64,000 nt of DNA from Methylorubrum extorquens (GCF_024169925.1 NZ_JALJXF010000001.1:812001-876000), one strand, 5' to 3'. Positions 37,156 to 46,767 are shown, counted from the stretch's first letter. Notes: generated from the letters alone by a model not told the origin. Translations and numbers: made by a program.

Positions 37156-38928
37156 ATGTCGATGATTCGCCTCTATGCGCGGGTGCTCGGCCTATTGGCA
37201 GCGGAAAAGCGTCTGGTCGGCGGCCTGATCGCGGCCAACGTCGCGCTCGCGGTCGCGGCTTTCGCCGAACCGCTCATCATGGGCCGCATCATCGACGGCC
37301 TGACCCACCTCTCCAAGGACGCGCCCGCGACCGCGCTGGCGCCCTGGATCGTCGCGTGGGTGGTGTTCGGCCTGTTCACCATCGGTGCGGGGGTCGCGAT
37401 CGCTCTGCATTCCGACCGGCTCGCCCATCGCAACCGCCTCTCGACCATGGCGAACTTCTTCGAGCACGTTCTCGAACTGCCGATCGCCTTCCATTCGTCC
37501 AATCATTCCGGCCGCGTGCTGAAGGCGATGCTGGAAGGCACGAACGCCATGGCCTGGGTCTGGCTCAACTTCTTCCGCGAGCACTTCTCCGCGCTGCTCT
37601 CCGTCGGTGTGCTCCTGCCGCTGACGCTGTTCGTGAACTGGCGTCTCGGCGCGATCCTCGTCGTGCTCGTCCTCGTCTTCACGGCGCTTGCGAGCTACGT
37701 CATGCGCCGGACCGAGACGCTTCAGGGCGAGGTCGAGCAGTTCCAGTCGGGACTGGCGGCCCACGCCTCCGACGCCCTCGGCAACGTCGCTGTGATCCAG
37801 TCCTTCACCCGGGCGCGCGCCGAGAAGGAGGCGATGCGCACCATCATCCACGATCTGCTCCGCGTGCAGATCCCGGTCCTGTCGTGGTGGGCGCTGGCCA
37901 ACGTCGCCACCCGCGCCTCCGGCACGCTGACCATGACCGCGATCTTCATCACCGGCATCGCCCTGCACCAGAAAGGTGCGGCTACGGTCGGCGAGATCGT
38001 CGCCTTCATGAGCCTCGCCACCATGCTCGTGACAAAGCTCGATCACGTCGTGACCTTCGTGAACGGCGTGTTCATGCAAGCCCCGAAGATGCGCGAGTTC
38101 TTCGAGGTGTTCGACACCGTGCCGACCGTCCGCGACCGGCCGCATGCCAGGCAGGTCGCCCGGTTCGAGGGCGAGGTGATCTTCGACGACGTCGCCTTCT
38201 CCTATGACGGCCGCCGCAGCGCGCTGGACGGTGTGTCCTTCACGGCCCGCCCCGGCGAGACCGTGGCGCTCGTCGGTACGACGGGTTCGGGCAAGTCCAC
38301 CACGCTGGGCCTGCTGCACCGCACCTTTGATCCGGATGCCGGTGCCATCCGCATCGACGGAATCGATATCCGCGATATCGGCCTGTCGAGCCTGCGCCAC
38401 AACATCGGCGTCGTCTTCCAGGAGCCGATGCTGTTCAACCGCTCGATCCGCGAGAACCTGCAAGTCGGTCGCCCCGACGCGAGCGATGCCGATATGCTCG
38501 ACGCCCTCGAACGCGCTCAGGCCAGCGAATTCATGGCACGCCAGCCCGACGGGCTCGACACGCTCATCGGCGAACGCGGCCGCTCCTTGTCGGGTGGCGA
38601 GCGCCAGCGCCTCTCGATCGCGCGGGCACTGCTGAAGAACCCGCCGATGCTGATCCTCGACGAGGCCACCAGCGCCCTGGACGCGGCGACCGAGCGCAAG
38701 CTGCAGCAGGCACTGGAGACGGTGATGGAGGGGCGTACCACCTTCGTGATCGCCCATCGCCTCGCCACGATCCGCAACGCCGACCGCATCCTTGTGTTCG
38801 AGGACGGCAAGATCGTCGAGGCCGGCGGTTTCGACGAACTCGTCGCCCTCAACCAGCGCTTCGCGACGCTCGCCCGGGCTCAGTTCATGGCCGCCGAGGC
38901 CGAGGACGACATGCCGATGGCCGCCTGA
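37156..38928 (+). CDS. ndvA: Cyclic beta-1,2-glucan exporter, ABC permease-ATPase
   Basis: 590 residues, the usual NdvA/ChvA length, start ATG 37156 (MSMIRLYARVLGLLAAEKRL). Six membrane helices lie in residues 1-310, then an ATPase domain with Walker A GTTGSGKSTTLGLL, the Q-loop GVVFQEPMLFNRSIRENL, signature LSGGERQRLSIARAL and Walker B MLILDEATSALDAATE. Phrases such as FAEPLIMGRIIDGL, HSDRLAHRNRLS and LELPIAFHSSNHSGRVLKAM are typical of this transporter. It moves cyclic glucan to the periplasm for osmoadaptation. Its usual partner gene ndvB is not in the window. Confidence 0.9.
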   Translation: MSMIRLYARVLGLLAAEKRLVGGLIAANVALAVAAFAEPLIMGRIIDGLTHLSKDAPATALAPWIVAWVVFGLFTIGAGVAIALHSDRLAHRNRLSTMANFFEHVLELPIAFHSSNHSGRVLKAMLEGTNAMAWVWLNFFREHFSALLSVGVLLPLTLFVNWRLGAILVVLVLVFTALASYVMRRTETLQGEVEQFQSGLAAHASDALGNVAVIQSFTRARAEKEAMRTIIHDLLRVQIPVLSWWALANVATRASGTLTMTAIFITGIALHQKGAATVGEIVAFMSLATMLVTKLDHVVTFVNGVFMQAPKMREFFEVFDTVPTVRDRPHARQVARFEGEVIFDDVAFSYDGRRSALDGVSFTARPGETVALVGTTGSGKSTTLGLLHRTFDPDAGAIRIDGIDIRDIGLSSLRHNIGVVFQEPMLFNRSIRENLQVGRPDASDADMLDALERAQASEFMARQPDGLDTLIGERGRSLSGGERQRLSIARALLKNPPMLILDEATSALDAATERKLQQALETVMEGRTTFVIAHRLATIRNADRILVFEDGKIVEAGGFDELVALNQRFATLARAQFMAAEAEDDMPMAA

Positions 38929-38952
38929 AGCGAGCCTCACAGAAACGACAAA

Positions 38953-39035
38953 TCCGGCGCGATCGAAGCGCCGGACCCTAGGCATCCCACACATATTCGC
39001 CCCCGCTCGCATCGCGACCGGGGGCGTTCTTGTTT
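38953..39035 (+). terminator. Tandem hairpins with U-tract after ndvA
   Basis: The first hairpin is TCCGGCGC (38953-38960) with GCGCCGGA (38968-38975), lacking a T-run. The second is CGCCCCCG (38998-39005) with CGGGGGCG (39019-39026), followed by TTCTTGTTT. The second is a standard rho-independent terminator for ndvA. Confidence 0.8.
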
Positions 39036-39145
39036 CATACCAAATCCGGCCGATCCCGTCGGGATGGCGGATTTGGGCTTCGCTCAAGCGCCGCACGGGT
39101 TTGCTGATCCGGTCCCCGCTTGGATCAAGCGGGGACCGGATCAGA
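39034..39145 (-). repeat. Dispersed intergenic repeat, short form, reversed
   Basis: Read on the minus strand it shows GATCCGGTCCCCGCTTGATC, CAAGCGGGGACCGGATCAGC, CTTGAGCGAAGCCCAAATCC, GACGGGATCGGCCGGATTTG and ends GGTATGA. The first two segments form a long hairpin (CCGGTCCCCGCTTG pairs with CAAGCGGGGACCGG), as do ATCCGCCATCCC and GGGATCGGCCGGAT in part. It is the best-preserved copy and lacks the inner insert. Confidence 0.8.
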
Positions 39146-39153
39146 CTCGGGTT

Positions 39154-39720
39154 TTACGGTCTCGCTGAAGTCCGCGTGACGGCACGGGAGGGGCTCTCCA
39201 GAGCCGGAGGCTGCATCGCGTCGAACGTCGTCTCGTCGAGTTCCAGAACGGGCAGAGCGCCGAGTTCTGCCGGAAGCGCAGCGACGGATTTCGGTGCCAG
39301 AACCGGTGCAGCCGCCATAGCGGCGGCCCGCGGCCTTTCCTCGGAGGCCTCGATAGCCGGCGCCGCCGGGGAAGGCATATCAACCGCGACCGAGCGTTCG
39401 GGTGCAGGCGCCATCTGCGGTGTCAGCGCGGCGCCGACGATGCGGATAGGCTGCGAAACGTCCGGAAGCGGCTCTGCAACCGGCGCAGCGGCGATGTGAG
39501 ACGCTTCGGCGGGGCTTGATCGGATCTGCGATGCGATCGCCCAGGTCGCGACGAGCGAAAGGCCCACCACGCCGACGCCGACAGCCCAGACCGGACGGCG
39601 GCTGCGCCGTTCGAGCGGCTTCAGCGGCCCCGGCAGGATACGGCCACGCCGCAGAACGGGGCGTGGCTGACGGAGCTGTGGCCAGAAATCCCGCACGGTG
39701 GCGTGTTCGGCTCCTACCAT
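39154..39720 (-). CDS. Hypothetical single-pass membrane protein
   Basis: 188 residues from ATG 39720, with GGAG upstream. The N-terminus is basic (RDFWPQLRQPRPVLRRGR), a single membrane helix follows (PVWAVGVGVVGLSLVATWAI), and the rest is Ala/Pro-rich and probably extended in the periplasm (PAEASHIAAAPVAEPLPD). No domain is recognised. It has the layout of small envelope proteins in the inner membrane with a disordered periplasmic tail. Confidence 0.55.
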   Translation of the reverse strand: MVGAEHATVRDFWPQLRQPRPVLRRGRILPGPLKPLERRSRRPVWAVGVGVVGLSLVATWAIASQIRSSPAEASHIAAAPVAEPLPDVSQPIRIVGAALTPQMAPAPERSVAVDMPSPAAPAIEASEERPRAAAMAAAPVLAPKSVAALPAELGALPVLELDETTFDAMQPPALESPSRAVTRTSARP

Positions 39721-39848
39721 CGGAGTACTCCGGTTGATCAAGGATGGCCGTTCATACACCGGTAAGATCGACGTCGGAAATGAGGCGTTTGCGCCGTCCG
39801 CCGAGGGTGTCTCGCAACCGATCGATGGTCGAACCGGTCCGCCGAGGC

Positions 39849-40580
39849 TTAGGCTGCGGCCGCGTCGCGATCGACATACCACGTCACGCGCCCGGCACTC
39901 TCGACGTGTCGCGCTGGCAGATCCTCGCCGTCGGCGATCCGTTGCAGCGGCTCGCGCTTGCTTGCGCCGTTGACGAGAAACAGCACCGAGCGCGAGGAGG
40001 CCAGCGCCGGAAAGGTCAGGGTGATGCGCGGCACGAACGGCTCCATGCCCGCTTCCGGGACCGGCGCCACCCAGGCCGTGCGTTCGGCGAAAGCCGGTTT
40101 GCCCGGAAACAACGAGGCGGTATGGCCATCGCTACCGAGGCCGAGCAGCACGAGATCGAACAGCGGTCGTGCCGGATCGAACTGTTCAGCCCCGTAGAAG
40201 TCGCGAAGCGTCTTCTCGTAGGCGCGTGCGCCTGCTTCCGCTCCGTGATCGGAGGGCATGAAGTACAGATGCGTCGCCGGCACCGGGGCGGCATGGCCGA
40301 ACGCCTCTCGGACCATGCGGACGTTGCTCAGCGCATCGTCCCACGGCACCACGCGGTCATCGCCGAAGAACCAGTGGATGCGCGCCCATGGCACCCGCTC
40401 GACGTAGCCGGGGGAGGCCAGCAGCGCGTAGAGCCGCTTCGGGGTCGAGCCGCCGGAGAGACAGATCGCGATGCGTTCGCCCTCCGCGCTCTCGGCCATC
40501 GCCAGCAGGTGCTCGGCCGCCGCACGGGCCGTCGCCTCGGCATCCGCCATCAGCTCGGTGTTCGAGGGAAGCGGGATCAT
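39849..40580 (-). CDS. pgl: 6-phosphogluconolactonase
   Basis: 243 residues. Sequence marks of the DevB/Pgl family: [46 protein letters not shown] and [20 protein letters not shown]. The [10 protein letters not shown] loop is the family signature. It hydrolyses 6-phosphogluconolactone to 6-phosphogluconate in the oxidative pentose-phosphate or Entner-Doudoroff route. Its start overlaps the stop of the upstream gnd by four bases (ATGA), so the two enzymes of consecutive steps are translationally coupled. No zwf gene is present in the window. Confidence 0.93.
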   Translation of the reverse strand: MIPLPSNTELMADAEATARAAAEHLLAMAESAEGERIAICLSGGSTPKRLYALLASPGYVERVPWARIHWFFGDDRVVPWDDALSNVRMVREAFGHAAPVPATHLYFMPSDHGAEAGARAYEKTLRDFYGAEQFDPARPLFDLVLLGLGSDGHTASLFPGKPAFAERTAWVAPVPEAGMEPFVPRITLTFPALASSRSVLFLVNGASKREPLQRIADGEDLPARHVESAGRVTWYVDRDAAAA

Positions 40581-41569
40581 GGCGCGGGCCCCCGGCGCGG
40601 CGGCTCCTTGTGGCCGCCGAAGCCCTGGCGCATGGCCGAGAGCAGCTTGTCGGCGTAGCTTTCATCCTCGCGGGAGCGGAAGCGGCGGTAGAGGGCGCTG
40701 GAGAGGACGGTGGCCGGCACGGCTTCCTCGACCGCTGCATTGATGGTCCAGCGGCCCTCACCGGAATCCTCGACGTAACCGGAATATCCTTCGAGGCGCT
40801 CGTCGCCCGCGAGCGCGGACGCGGTGAGATCGAGGAGCCAGGAGGAGACCACGCTGCCTCGCCGCCACACCTCGGCGATGTCGCCGAGATTGAGGTCGAA
40901 TCGGCGCTCCTCGGGAATGTTGGGGGCGTTGGCGTGGCGAAGGATGTCGAAGCCCTCGGCATAGGCCTGCATCAGGCCGTACTCGATGCCGTTATGGACC
41001 ATCTTCACGAAATGACCGGCGCCGCTCGGGCCTGCATGGATGTAGCCCTGCTCGGCGCGCGGATCGCGATCCTCACGCCCGGGCGTACGCGGGATCTCGC
41101 CGAGGCCCGGTGCCAGCGTGCGGAAGATCGGGTCGAGCCGATCGACGGCCGCCTTGTGGCCGCCGATCATCATGCAGTAGCCGCGCTCCAGACCCCACAC
41201 GCCGCCGGAGGTGCCGACATCGATGTAGTGGATACCCTTGGCATCAAGGTCACGAGCCCGGCGCACATCGTCCTGATAGAACGAGTTGCCGCCGTCGATG
41301 ATGCAGTCGTCGGCACTCAGGAGGCCCCCGAGCGCGGTCACCGTCTCCTCGGTGATCTGGCCGGCCGGCAGCATAACCCAAGCCGTGCGCGGCGCCTCGA
41401 GCTTGGCAGCAAGATCCTCCAGGCTGGAGGCAGGCGTTGCACCCTCGGCGGCCAGCGCCTCCACCGCCTTCGGATCACGGTCGTAGACCACGGCCGTGTG
41501 GCCATCGCGCAGCAGGCGGCGGACGATGTTGCCGCCCATCCGGCCGAGGCCGATCATGCCGAGTTGCAT
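40577..41569 (-). CDS. gnd: 6-phosphogluconate dehydrogenase (decarboxylating), short form
   Basis: 330 residues from ATG 41569 ([20 protein letters not shown]). The Rossmann GLGRMG motif is at 8-13; [15 protein letters not shown] then shows Asp followed by Arg, compatible with either NAD or NADP. Later: [34 protein letters not shown] and CMMIGG, substrate-binding [20 protein letters not shown]. At 330 rather than about 470 residues it is of the short, often NAD-preferring GndA/YqeC type. Transcribed before pgl with overlap. Confidence 0.92.
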   Translation of the reverse strand: MQLGMIGLGRMGGNIVRRLLRDGHTAVVYDRDPKAVEALAAEGATPASSLEDLAAKLEAPRTAWVMLPAGQITEETVTALGGLLSADDCIIDGGNSFYQDDVRRARDLDAKGIHYIDVGTSGGVWGLERGYCMMIGGHKAAVDRLDPIFRTLAPGLGEIPRTPGREDRDPRAEQGYIHAGPSGAGHFVKMVHNGIEYGLMQAYAEGFDILRHANAPNIPEERRFDLNLGDIAEVWRRGSVVSSWLLDLTASALAGDERLEGYSGYVEDSGEGRWTINAAVEEAVPATVLSSALYRRFRSREDESYADKLLSAMRQGFGGHKEPPRRGPAP

Positions 41570-41687
41570 CCGCTCACACTCCCCATCGAGGGCTGTCGGG
41601 ATCCGTCGTGCGATCCCTCGCGGTCCACCGTCCACGCGTTACGGAACGGCGACCGCACCCGGCAATGGTAGTGCGAAAAAACCGGAA

Positions 41688-43283
41688 TCAAGGCTTCGGC
41701 GATGTTGCCCCCGAGGCCGGCGGCTGGCCCGGCGTGGCCTCCACGCGCTTCTCCGGGTTCTTGACCTGGCTGTAGGCAACGTTGCCGAACGAGCCGATGG
41801 TCGTCGACCAGGGCAGAGGCTCCGCATCCTTGTCACTGCGATTCGCCTTGCAGAAGGCCGAGAGCAGCCCGTTGACCACAGTGTCGTCGCCGGCCTCGGG
41901 CACGGCAGCCTTCACCTTTGGCGCAACGCGGGCGAGGACCGGAACGAAATCGTTCGGTTTCAGCCCCTTCAGCGCGTCGCCGCCGGTGGCCTCCTCAATG
42001 CTGGCTTTCAGCCCTTCGTTCTCGATGGTCGAGCAGGGCGCATTACCGGCCATCATCGTCTTTATTTTTTCCCGCGCGGTCGCGACGACACCGACTTCCG
42101 ACACGACCGGAGCCTTGTTGCCCCACGAGTTGCGGATGTAGTCGGTAACGTCCTTGATCTGATCGTCGGTCATTTCCTGGCCGATGGCCGGCATCGGTGC
42201 GTAGCCGCTCTGCGCCGCAAGACCACCGACGATCACGTTGATGATCGTCTCGGGGCCACCGGACTGGATCGAGGTGTTGCCGGCGAGAGCCGGAATCGCT
42301 CCCTCGACACCCTTGCCGTCCGGCCGGTGACAGGAGGAGCAGTAGGTGAGGTAAGTGTCCGCCCCCGGCGCGCCCGGCCCGTTGAACGCCTGGAGATCCT
42401 TCTCCTTGTAGGTCTGCTTGGCCGGGATCGTGCGCAAATAGGCAACCATCGCCTTTAGGTCGGCGTCGGTCATCTTGGAGAGCGATTCTTCGATGGTCTG
42501 GCGCATCGGGCCAGCGGCCACGCCCGGCCGGTTGCCGGGGGCGGTGCCGGTCTTGAGGTAGCTCACGACCTCCTCGTCGCTCCACGCGCCGATGCCCTGA
42601 TGCCCGTCCGGGGTGATGTTGGGCGCGTACCAGCCGTCGATGACGCCGCCGCCGAACCGGCCGGCCAAGCTCGAATTGCCGACGAGCTTGCGCTCGTTGT
42701 GACACATACCGCAATGGCCGAGGCCTTCGACCAAGTACCCGCCGCGATTGACCTCCGCGCTGGCCTTGGGATCGGGCTCGAAACGTCCTTCAGTGAAGAA
42801 GGCGGTGCGCCACGTGATCAGGGCAGTGCGGACGTTGAACGGGAAGGGAATCTCGTTGTCCTCCCGCTTCTCCTTCACCGGGGTGAGGGATTTGAGGTAG
42901 GCGAAGATCGCTTTCGTGTCGTCGTCCGAAACCTTGGTGTACCAGGAGAACGGGAAGGCCGGGTAGAGATACTCCCCCTCGTCGCCGATGCCGTGACGGA
43001 ACGCCTTCTCGAAGGTCTCGTAGCTCCACTTGCCGATGCCGGTCTCGTCGTCCGGCGTGAGATTGGGGGTCTTGATCGCCCCGATCGGCGTATCGAGCTT
43101 GAAGTTGCCGGCCATGAACTTGCCGCCGGCCTTGGTGTGGCAGGCGGTGCAGTCACCCGCCGTCGCCAGATATTCGCCGCGCTTGATCAGATCGGCATCA
43201 GCCTCCTGCGCTTTGGCCGCGCCGACCGAGAGGAGGGCGGCAAGGGCGAACCAACCGGAGCCGAGGGCAGTGAGGCGTGTCAT
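41688..43283 (-). CDS. Triheme cytochrome c, dehydrogenase-subunit type
   Basis: 531 residues with a signal peptide (MTRLTALGSGWFALAALLSV...AKAQ) and three CxxCH haem sites: CTACH 45-49, CGMCH 191-195 and CSSCH 315-319. The spacing and the phrases GEYLATAGDCTACHTKAGG, TPIGAIKTPNLTPDDETGIG, YLVEGLGHCGMCHNERKLVG match the cytochrome subunit of membrane alcohol/aldehyde or gluconate dehydrogenases, which passes electrons to ubiquinone. No PQQ or flavin dehydrogenase gene lies nearby, so its partner is encoded elsewhere. The last ~150 residues, after the third haem domain, form an extra extension. Confidence 0.88.
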   Translation of the reverse strand: MTRLTALGSGWFALAALLSVGAAKAQEADADLIKRGEYLATAGDCTACHTKAGGKFMAGNFKLDTPIGAIKTPNLTPDDETGIGKWSYETFEKAFRHGIGDEGEYLYPAFPFSWYTKVSDDDTKAIFAYLKSLTPVKEKREDNEIPFPFNVRTALITWRTAFFTEGRFEPDPKASAEVNRGGYLVEGLGHCGMCHNERKLVGNSSLAGRFGGGVIDGWYAPNITPDGHQGIGAWSDEEVVSYLKTGTAPGNRPGVAAGPMRQTIEESLSKMTDADLKAMVAYLRTIPAKQTYKEKDLQAFNGPGAPGADTYLTYCSSCHRPDGKGVEGAIPALAGNTSIQSGGPETIINVIVGGLAAQSGYAPMPAIGQEMTDDQIKDVTDYIRNSWGNKAPVVSEVGVVATAREKIKTMMAGNAPCSTIENEGLKASIEEATGGDALKGLKPNDFVPVLARVAPKVKAAVPEAGDDTVVNGLLSAFCKANRSDKDAEPLPWSTTIGSFGNVAYSQVKNPEKRVEATPGQPPASGATSPKP

Positions 43284-43326
43284 GAACCCGATCTCCAGAT
43301 GTCGAAGGCCTCGGTAAAGAATAGTT

Positions 43327-43692
43327 CTAAGTCACCGGTGGACGCGCACCGAACGTTCGCCACTTTCGGTTGTTCCATGTCGTCTTGTCACAGTCCGACG
43401 AGACCGTTGCTCCGTCGCGGCGAAAACGGATCACCATTTCAGCGATATGCGCTGCGAGCGCCGCGGCCAGCCAAGCCGCGACACCGGGCCACGCCGCACC
43501 GGTGAGTGCCGCCCGCAGTGCCAGCATCAGCGCCGCGCCGGAGGCGAGGTTGCTCAGCAGTGCCCCCGGTGCCGGGCCGCGCCCCCAGCGGGCGCGAACG
43601 CCGAGCAGCACGAGCGCCTCCAGGGCCACCAGCACGAGGATGGCGTCGACGATCCGCCCGGAGGCGAAGAGTGTGGCGAAGAAGCCGTCCAC
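43327..43692 (-). CDS. Small membrane protein downstream of tspO
   Basis: 121 residues with three hydrophobic stretches (IVDAILVLVALEALVLLGV, LSNLASGAALMLALRAAL, WPGVAAWLAAALAAHIAEMV) and a hydrophilic C-terminal tail. It starts 3 bp after the tspO stop on the same strand, so it belongs to the ppsR-bchG-bchP-tspO unit. No family recognised; a role near photosynthesis regulation or tetrapyrrole handling is only suggested by position. Confidence 0.6.
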   Translation of the reverse strand: MDGFFATLFASGRIVDAILVLVALEALVLLGVRARWGRGPAPGALLSNLASGAALMLALRAALTGAAWPGVAAWLAAALAAHIAEMVIRFRRDGATVSSDCDKTTWNNRKWRTFGARPPVT

Positions 43693-43695
43693 CGC

Positions 43696-44205
43696 TCACG
43701 CACTCCTCAAGCGCCGCCCGAAGCGCGGATTGAGCCGGACGATGGTGAGGTTCAGGCAAGCGGCGATGCTGACCCAGGCGAGGTAGGGAAGGTTGAGCAG
43801 GGCTGCAGGCAGAGATGCTTGGGCGACGGTGACCATCACGGCGAGGATGGAGAGCCACAACAGCAGCACCTCGGCGAAAGCCCAATCAGGCCGGCGCAGG
43901 CGAAAGAAGACGACGCTCCACGCGATGTTGAGCACGCCGTTGACGGCGAAGACCGCAACGAGCCGGGCTCGCGCCGCCGGGTCCGGGTCGGCGTTCCAGG
44001 CGATGATCGCGGAGGCGGTGGTGAGGACGAAGATGACGGTCCAGACCGGCCCGAACGCCCAGTCCGGCGGCTTCCAGCCGGGAACGCGTAGGCGTCGATA
44101 CCAAGCGTCCGTCCGGGTCGCGATCCCGCCTGCCACCGCGACGGCGAGCGCCACGAGAACGGCGACGACGGGCGGTCCCCAACCCCCAGCCAGCAGACCG
44201 GTCAC
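43696..44205 (-). CDS. tspO: TspO/MBR-family tryptophan-rich sensory protein
   Basis: 169 residues. The start is GTG 44205, which overlaps the bchP stop (GTGA). Five membrane helices and the family motif VPGWKPPDWAFGPVWTVIFV near residue 45 are visible, then VNGVLNIAWSVVFF, PDWAFAEVLLLWLS and LLNLPYLAWVSIAACLN. TspO (also called CrtK) binds porphyrins; in Rhodobacter it acts as an oxygen-dependent negative regulator of photosynthesis genes. Its place behind bchP in the cluster fits that role. Confidence 0.92.
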   Translation of the reverse strand: MTGLLAGGWGPPVVAVLVALAVAVAGGIATRTDAWYRRLRVPGWKPPDWAFGPVWTVIFVLTTASAIIAWNADPDPAARARLVAVFAVNGVLNIAWSVVFFRLRRPDWAFAEVLLLWLSILAVMVTVAQASLPAALLNLPYLAWVSIAACLNLTIVRLNPRFGRRLRSA

Positions 44206-45395
44206 GGCGAGACCCAGCGGAACAGGTGCGCGAGGTCCTTGAAGAAGATCCGTGCATGCGCGGCGGGTTTTGCGCGCACAAGTTCCTTGTTCATGTAGGC
44301 GTCCCAGGTGAGCTGCTGGACGTCCTTGTCCTTGCAGATCGAGACGAAGCGCTCCCGCAGGGTGTCGCTGCGATACCAGACCCACTGCATCATCCCGAGG
44401 ATCCAGAAGACGCGTCCGTGCAGCCGCATGAACCGCTTCCGCGCCTGGGCGAGGGCGCGGGCATCGCCGGTCGCGAGGAAGGCCCCCGCGGCCTCCGCAG
44501 CGAGGCGGCCGCCGAGCATCGCGTAGTAGATGCCCTCGCCGGAGGCCGGCGCGACGACGCCCGCCGCATCGCCCGCGAGCAACACGTCGCGTCCGTTGTC
44601 CCAGCGCCGCAGCGGCTTGAGCGGAAGCGGCGCGCCCTCCCGGCGGATCGTCTCGCAGGCGTCGAGGCCGGTGCTGGCGCGCAGATCGCGGATCGCACCG
44701 CGCAGGGAGAAGCCCTTGCGGGCGCTGCCGGTGCCGACGCTGACGGTGTCGCCATGCGGGAAGATCCAGGCATAGAAATCCGGCGAGAGGCGGCCCTGAT
44801 AGTAGACGTCGCAGCGCGCGCCGTCGTGTCCGGCATCCGCAGGGCGCCGGACGATCTCGTGATAGGCGAAGACCTGGCGCATCCGGGCATGCCCCGGAAT
44901 CTCGGCGCGTCCGACCGTAGAGGTCGCACCGTCGGCGCCGATGACGAGACGGGCCTGCGCCCGATGTTCTTCGCCGCCCTTGCCGGAGCGGTAATGCACC
45001 GTGGTGAGACCTGGGCCGTCGCGGGAGATGCGTTCGAACAGACCGTCGCGCAGATCCGCCCCGGCGAGCGCCGCCCGCTCGCGTAGGTACGGATCGAAAT
45101 GCTCGCGATCGACCATGCCGACGAAGCCGTCGCCGACCGGCATGTCGACCGCTCGCTCGCTCGGCGCCACCATCCGGGCACACCGGATGCGGGCGACGAG
45201 TTGCGCGTCGGGAATCGCGAAGTCGCGGATCAGCCGCGGTGGAATCGCGCCGCCGCAGGGCTTGATCCGCCCGGCCTTGTCGAGGAGCAGCACCCGCCGC
45301 CCGGAGGCGGCGAGGTCGGCGGCCGCGATCGACCCCGCGGGGCCGCCCCCCACCACCACGACGTCGAAGGTTTCGGAAGCGTCGTGGTCTGTCAT
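44202..45395 (-). CDS. bchP: Geranylgeranyl reductase for bacteriochlorophyll
   Basis: 397 residues. The FAD-binding dinucleotide fold opens DVVVVGGGPAGSIAAADLAA, with CGGAIPPRLIRDF and a later GRDVLLAGDAAGVVAPASGE motif typical of the BchP/ChlP family. Near the C-terminus FFKDLAHLFRW is conserved. It reduces the geranylgeranyl tail of bacteriochlorophyllide esters to phytyl in three NADPH-dependent steps at the inner membrane. Its start lies 4 bp downstream of the PucC-like gene's stop and its stop overlaps tspO. Confidence 0.95.
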   Translation of the reverse strand: MTDHDASETFDVVVVGGGPAGSIAAADLAASGRRVLLLDKAGRIKPCGGAIPPRLIRDFAIPDAQLVARIRCARMVAPSERAVDMPVGDGFVGMVDREHFDPYLRERAALAGADLRDGLFERISRDGPGLTTVHYRSGKGGEEHRAQARLVIGADGATSTVGRAEIPGHARMRQVFAYHEIVRRPADAGHDGARCDVYYQGRLSPDFYAWIFPHGDTVSVGTGSARKGFSLRGAIRDLRASTGLDACETIRREGAPLPLKPLRRWDNGRDVLLAGDAAGVVAPASGEGIYYAMLGGRLAAEAAGAFLATGDARALAQARKRFMRLHGRVFWILGMMQWVWYRSDTLRERFVSICKDKDVQQLTWDAYMNKELVRAKPAAHARIFFKDLAHLFRWVSP

Positions 45396-45399
45396 GGGG

Positions 45400-46767
45400 T
45401 TACCGCGCCTCGAAGCCGGGGTTGAGCTGGAAGGAGGCCGTCTCGGTCAGCGGGTTGCGCCGCCGGCCGACGGTGACGTGCTCGACGCGCAGGCTGATGA
45501 GCAGAGCGGCGAGGAACAGGACGCCCTCCGCCGCGAACACCGCGGCATAGGCGGTGACGGGTTCGGAGGTGACGAGGCGGGCGAGATCGACCGCGAGCGT
45601 ACCGATGAAGCCGCCGGCACCGAAGGCCACGCCCTGGGCCGCGCCCCAGACGCCCATGCGAGTGCCGCGCTCGGCCTCGCCGCCGCGCCCGGCCAGCGCC
45701 ATCATCGAGCCGATCGCCGCCACGGCGTAGACGCCGTTGCCGAAGCCGAGGCCCGCCACCGCCGCGCGTAAGGGGAAGTCGGGTCCGATCGGTCCACCGG
45801 CGGCGATGGTCCCGAGCGCCAGCGCCGAGAGCCCGCAGCCGATGGCCGTCCAGAGCTTCAGCGATCCCAGCACCGGCCCGCCGACGAACACGGTGACGCC
45901 GGCCACGAACAGCATGCCGGCGAGCACGCCGCCGTGCTGAAGCCCGGCCAGCTTGGTCGTCGCCCCCGGCGTCATCGCGAAGACGAGGCCGGCATAGGGT
46001 TCGAGAATCAGTTCCTGCGCGCTGTAGGCGAGCATCGAGACGAAGATGAACAGGGTGAAGCGCCGGGCCGCGGGCTCGGCCAGCACCTGCGCCAGCACCG
46101 CGCGGAAGGGGGGCTTCGTCTCGGCTCGGCCGGCGGCAGCCGCGCCGCGGCGCGGCTCGATGCCGGCCACCGCCAGGCAAGCCACGGCGAAGGCGACGAG
46201 GGAGACGGTGCCCGAGACGGCGACGAGCCGCGCACCCGAAAACGGATCGAGGAAGTGGCCGGCCAGCGGCGCTGTCACGGCGAAACCGGCGATCATCATC
46301 ACCCAGACGATGGTCGCCGCCGCGCCCCGGCGCCCGGCGTCGACACCGGTCGCGAGCAGGACGAGAAGCGAGGTGCCCGCCGCGCCCGCACCCATGCCGA
46401 CGAGCAGGAAGGAGAAGACGGCAAGCGCGAGGCCGGCGGCGAGGTGGCTCGCCGCGAGCGCCGTCGCCGCTGCGGCGCCGAAACCGCCGAGGCAGAGCGC
46501 GGCCATGCCGCCGACGATCCACGGCGTGCGCCGCCCCCCGACATCGGAGCCGTAGCCCCATCGCGGACGCAGCACCTGCGTGGCGTAGTGCAGAGCGACG
46601 AGGGCGCCGGGCACGATCGCGGGGAGCGCCAGTTCCACCACCATCACCCGGTTGATGGTCGATGTCATCAGCACCACGACCGCCCCGAGCGCGGTCTGGA
46701 CAAGCCCGAGCCGGACGATCTGGAGCCAGGAGAAAGATCGAGAGACGGCGGCGGGCGTGCGGGTCAT
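45400..46767 (-). CDS. PucC/LhaA-family MFS protein between bchG and bchP
   Basis: 455 residues with about twelve membrane helices. Motifs: LQIVRLGLVQTALGAVVVLM, NRVMVVELALPAIVPGALVA, RPRWGYGSDVGGRRTPWIVG, AYSAQELILEPYAGLVFAM and GVWGAAQGVAFGAGGFIG. The same motifs recur in the lhaA gene at 59100, so the two are paralogues. In Rhodobacter this position is held by orf428/bch2. The family assists assembly of light-harvesting complexes, possibly by moving pigment; this copy is less well characterised. Its ATG overlaps the bchG stop. Confidence 0.9.
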   Translation of the reverse strand: MTRTPAAVSRSFSWLQIVRLGLVQTALGAVVVLMTSTINRVMVVELALPAIVPGALVALHYATQVLRPRWGYGSDVGGRRTPWIVGGMAALCLGGFGAAAATALAASHLAAGLALAVFSFLLVGMGAGAAGTSLLVLLATGVDAGRRGAAATIVWVMMIAGFAVTAPLAGHFLDPFSGARLVAVSGTVSLVAFAVACLAVAGIEPRRGAAAAGRAETKPPFRAVLAQVLAEPAARRFTLFIFVSMLAYSAQELILEPYAGLVFAMTPGATTKLAGLQHGGVLAGMLFVAGVTVFVGGPVLGSLKLWTAIGCGLSALALGTIAAGGPIGPDFPLRAAVAGLGFGNGVYAVAAIGSMMALAGRGGEAERGTRMGVWGAAQGVAFGAGGFIGTLAVDLARLVTSEPVTAYAAVFAAEGVLFLAALLISLRVEHVTVGRRRNPLTETASFQLNPGFEAR

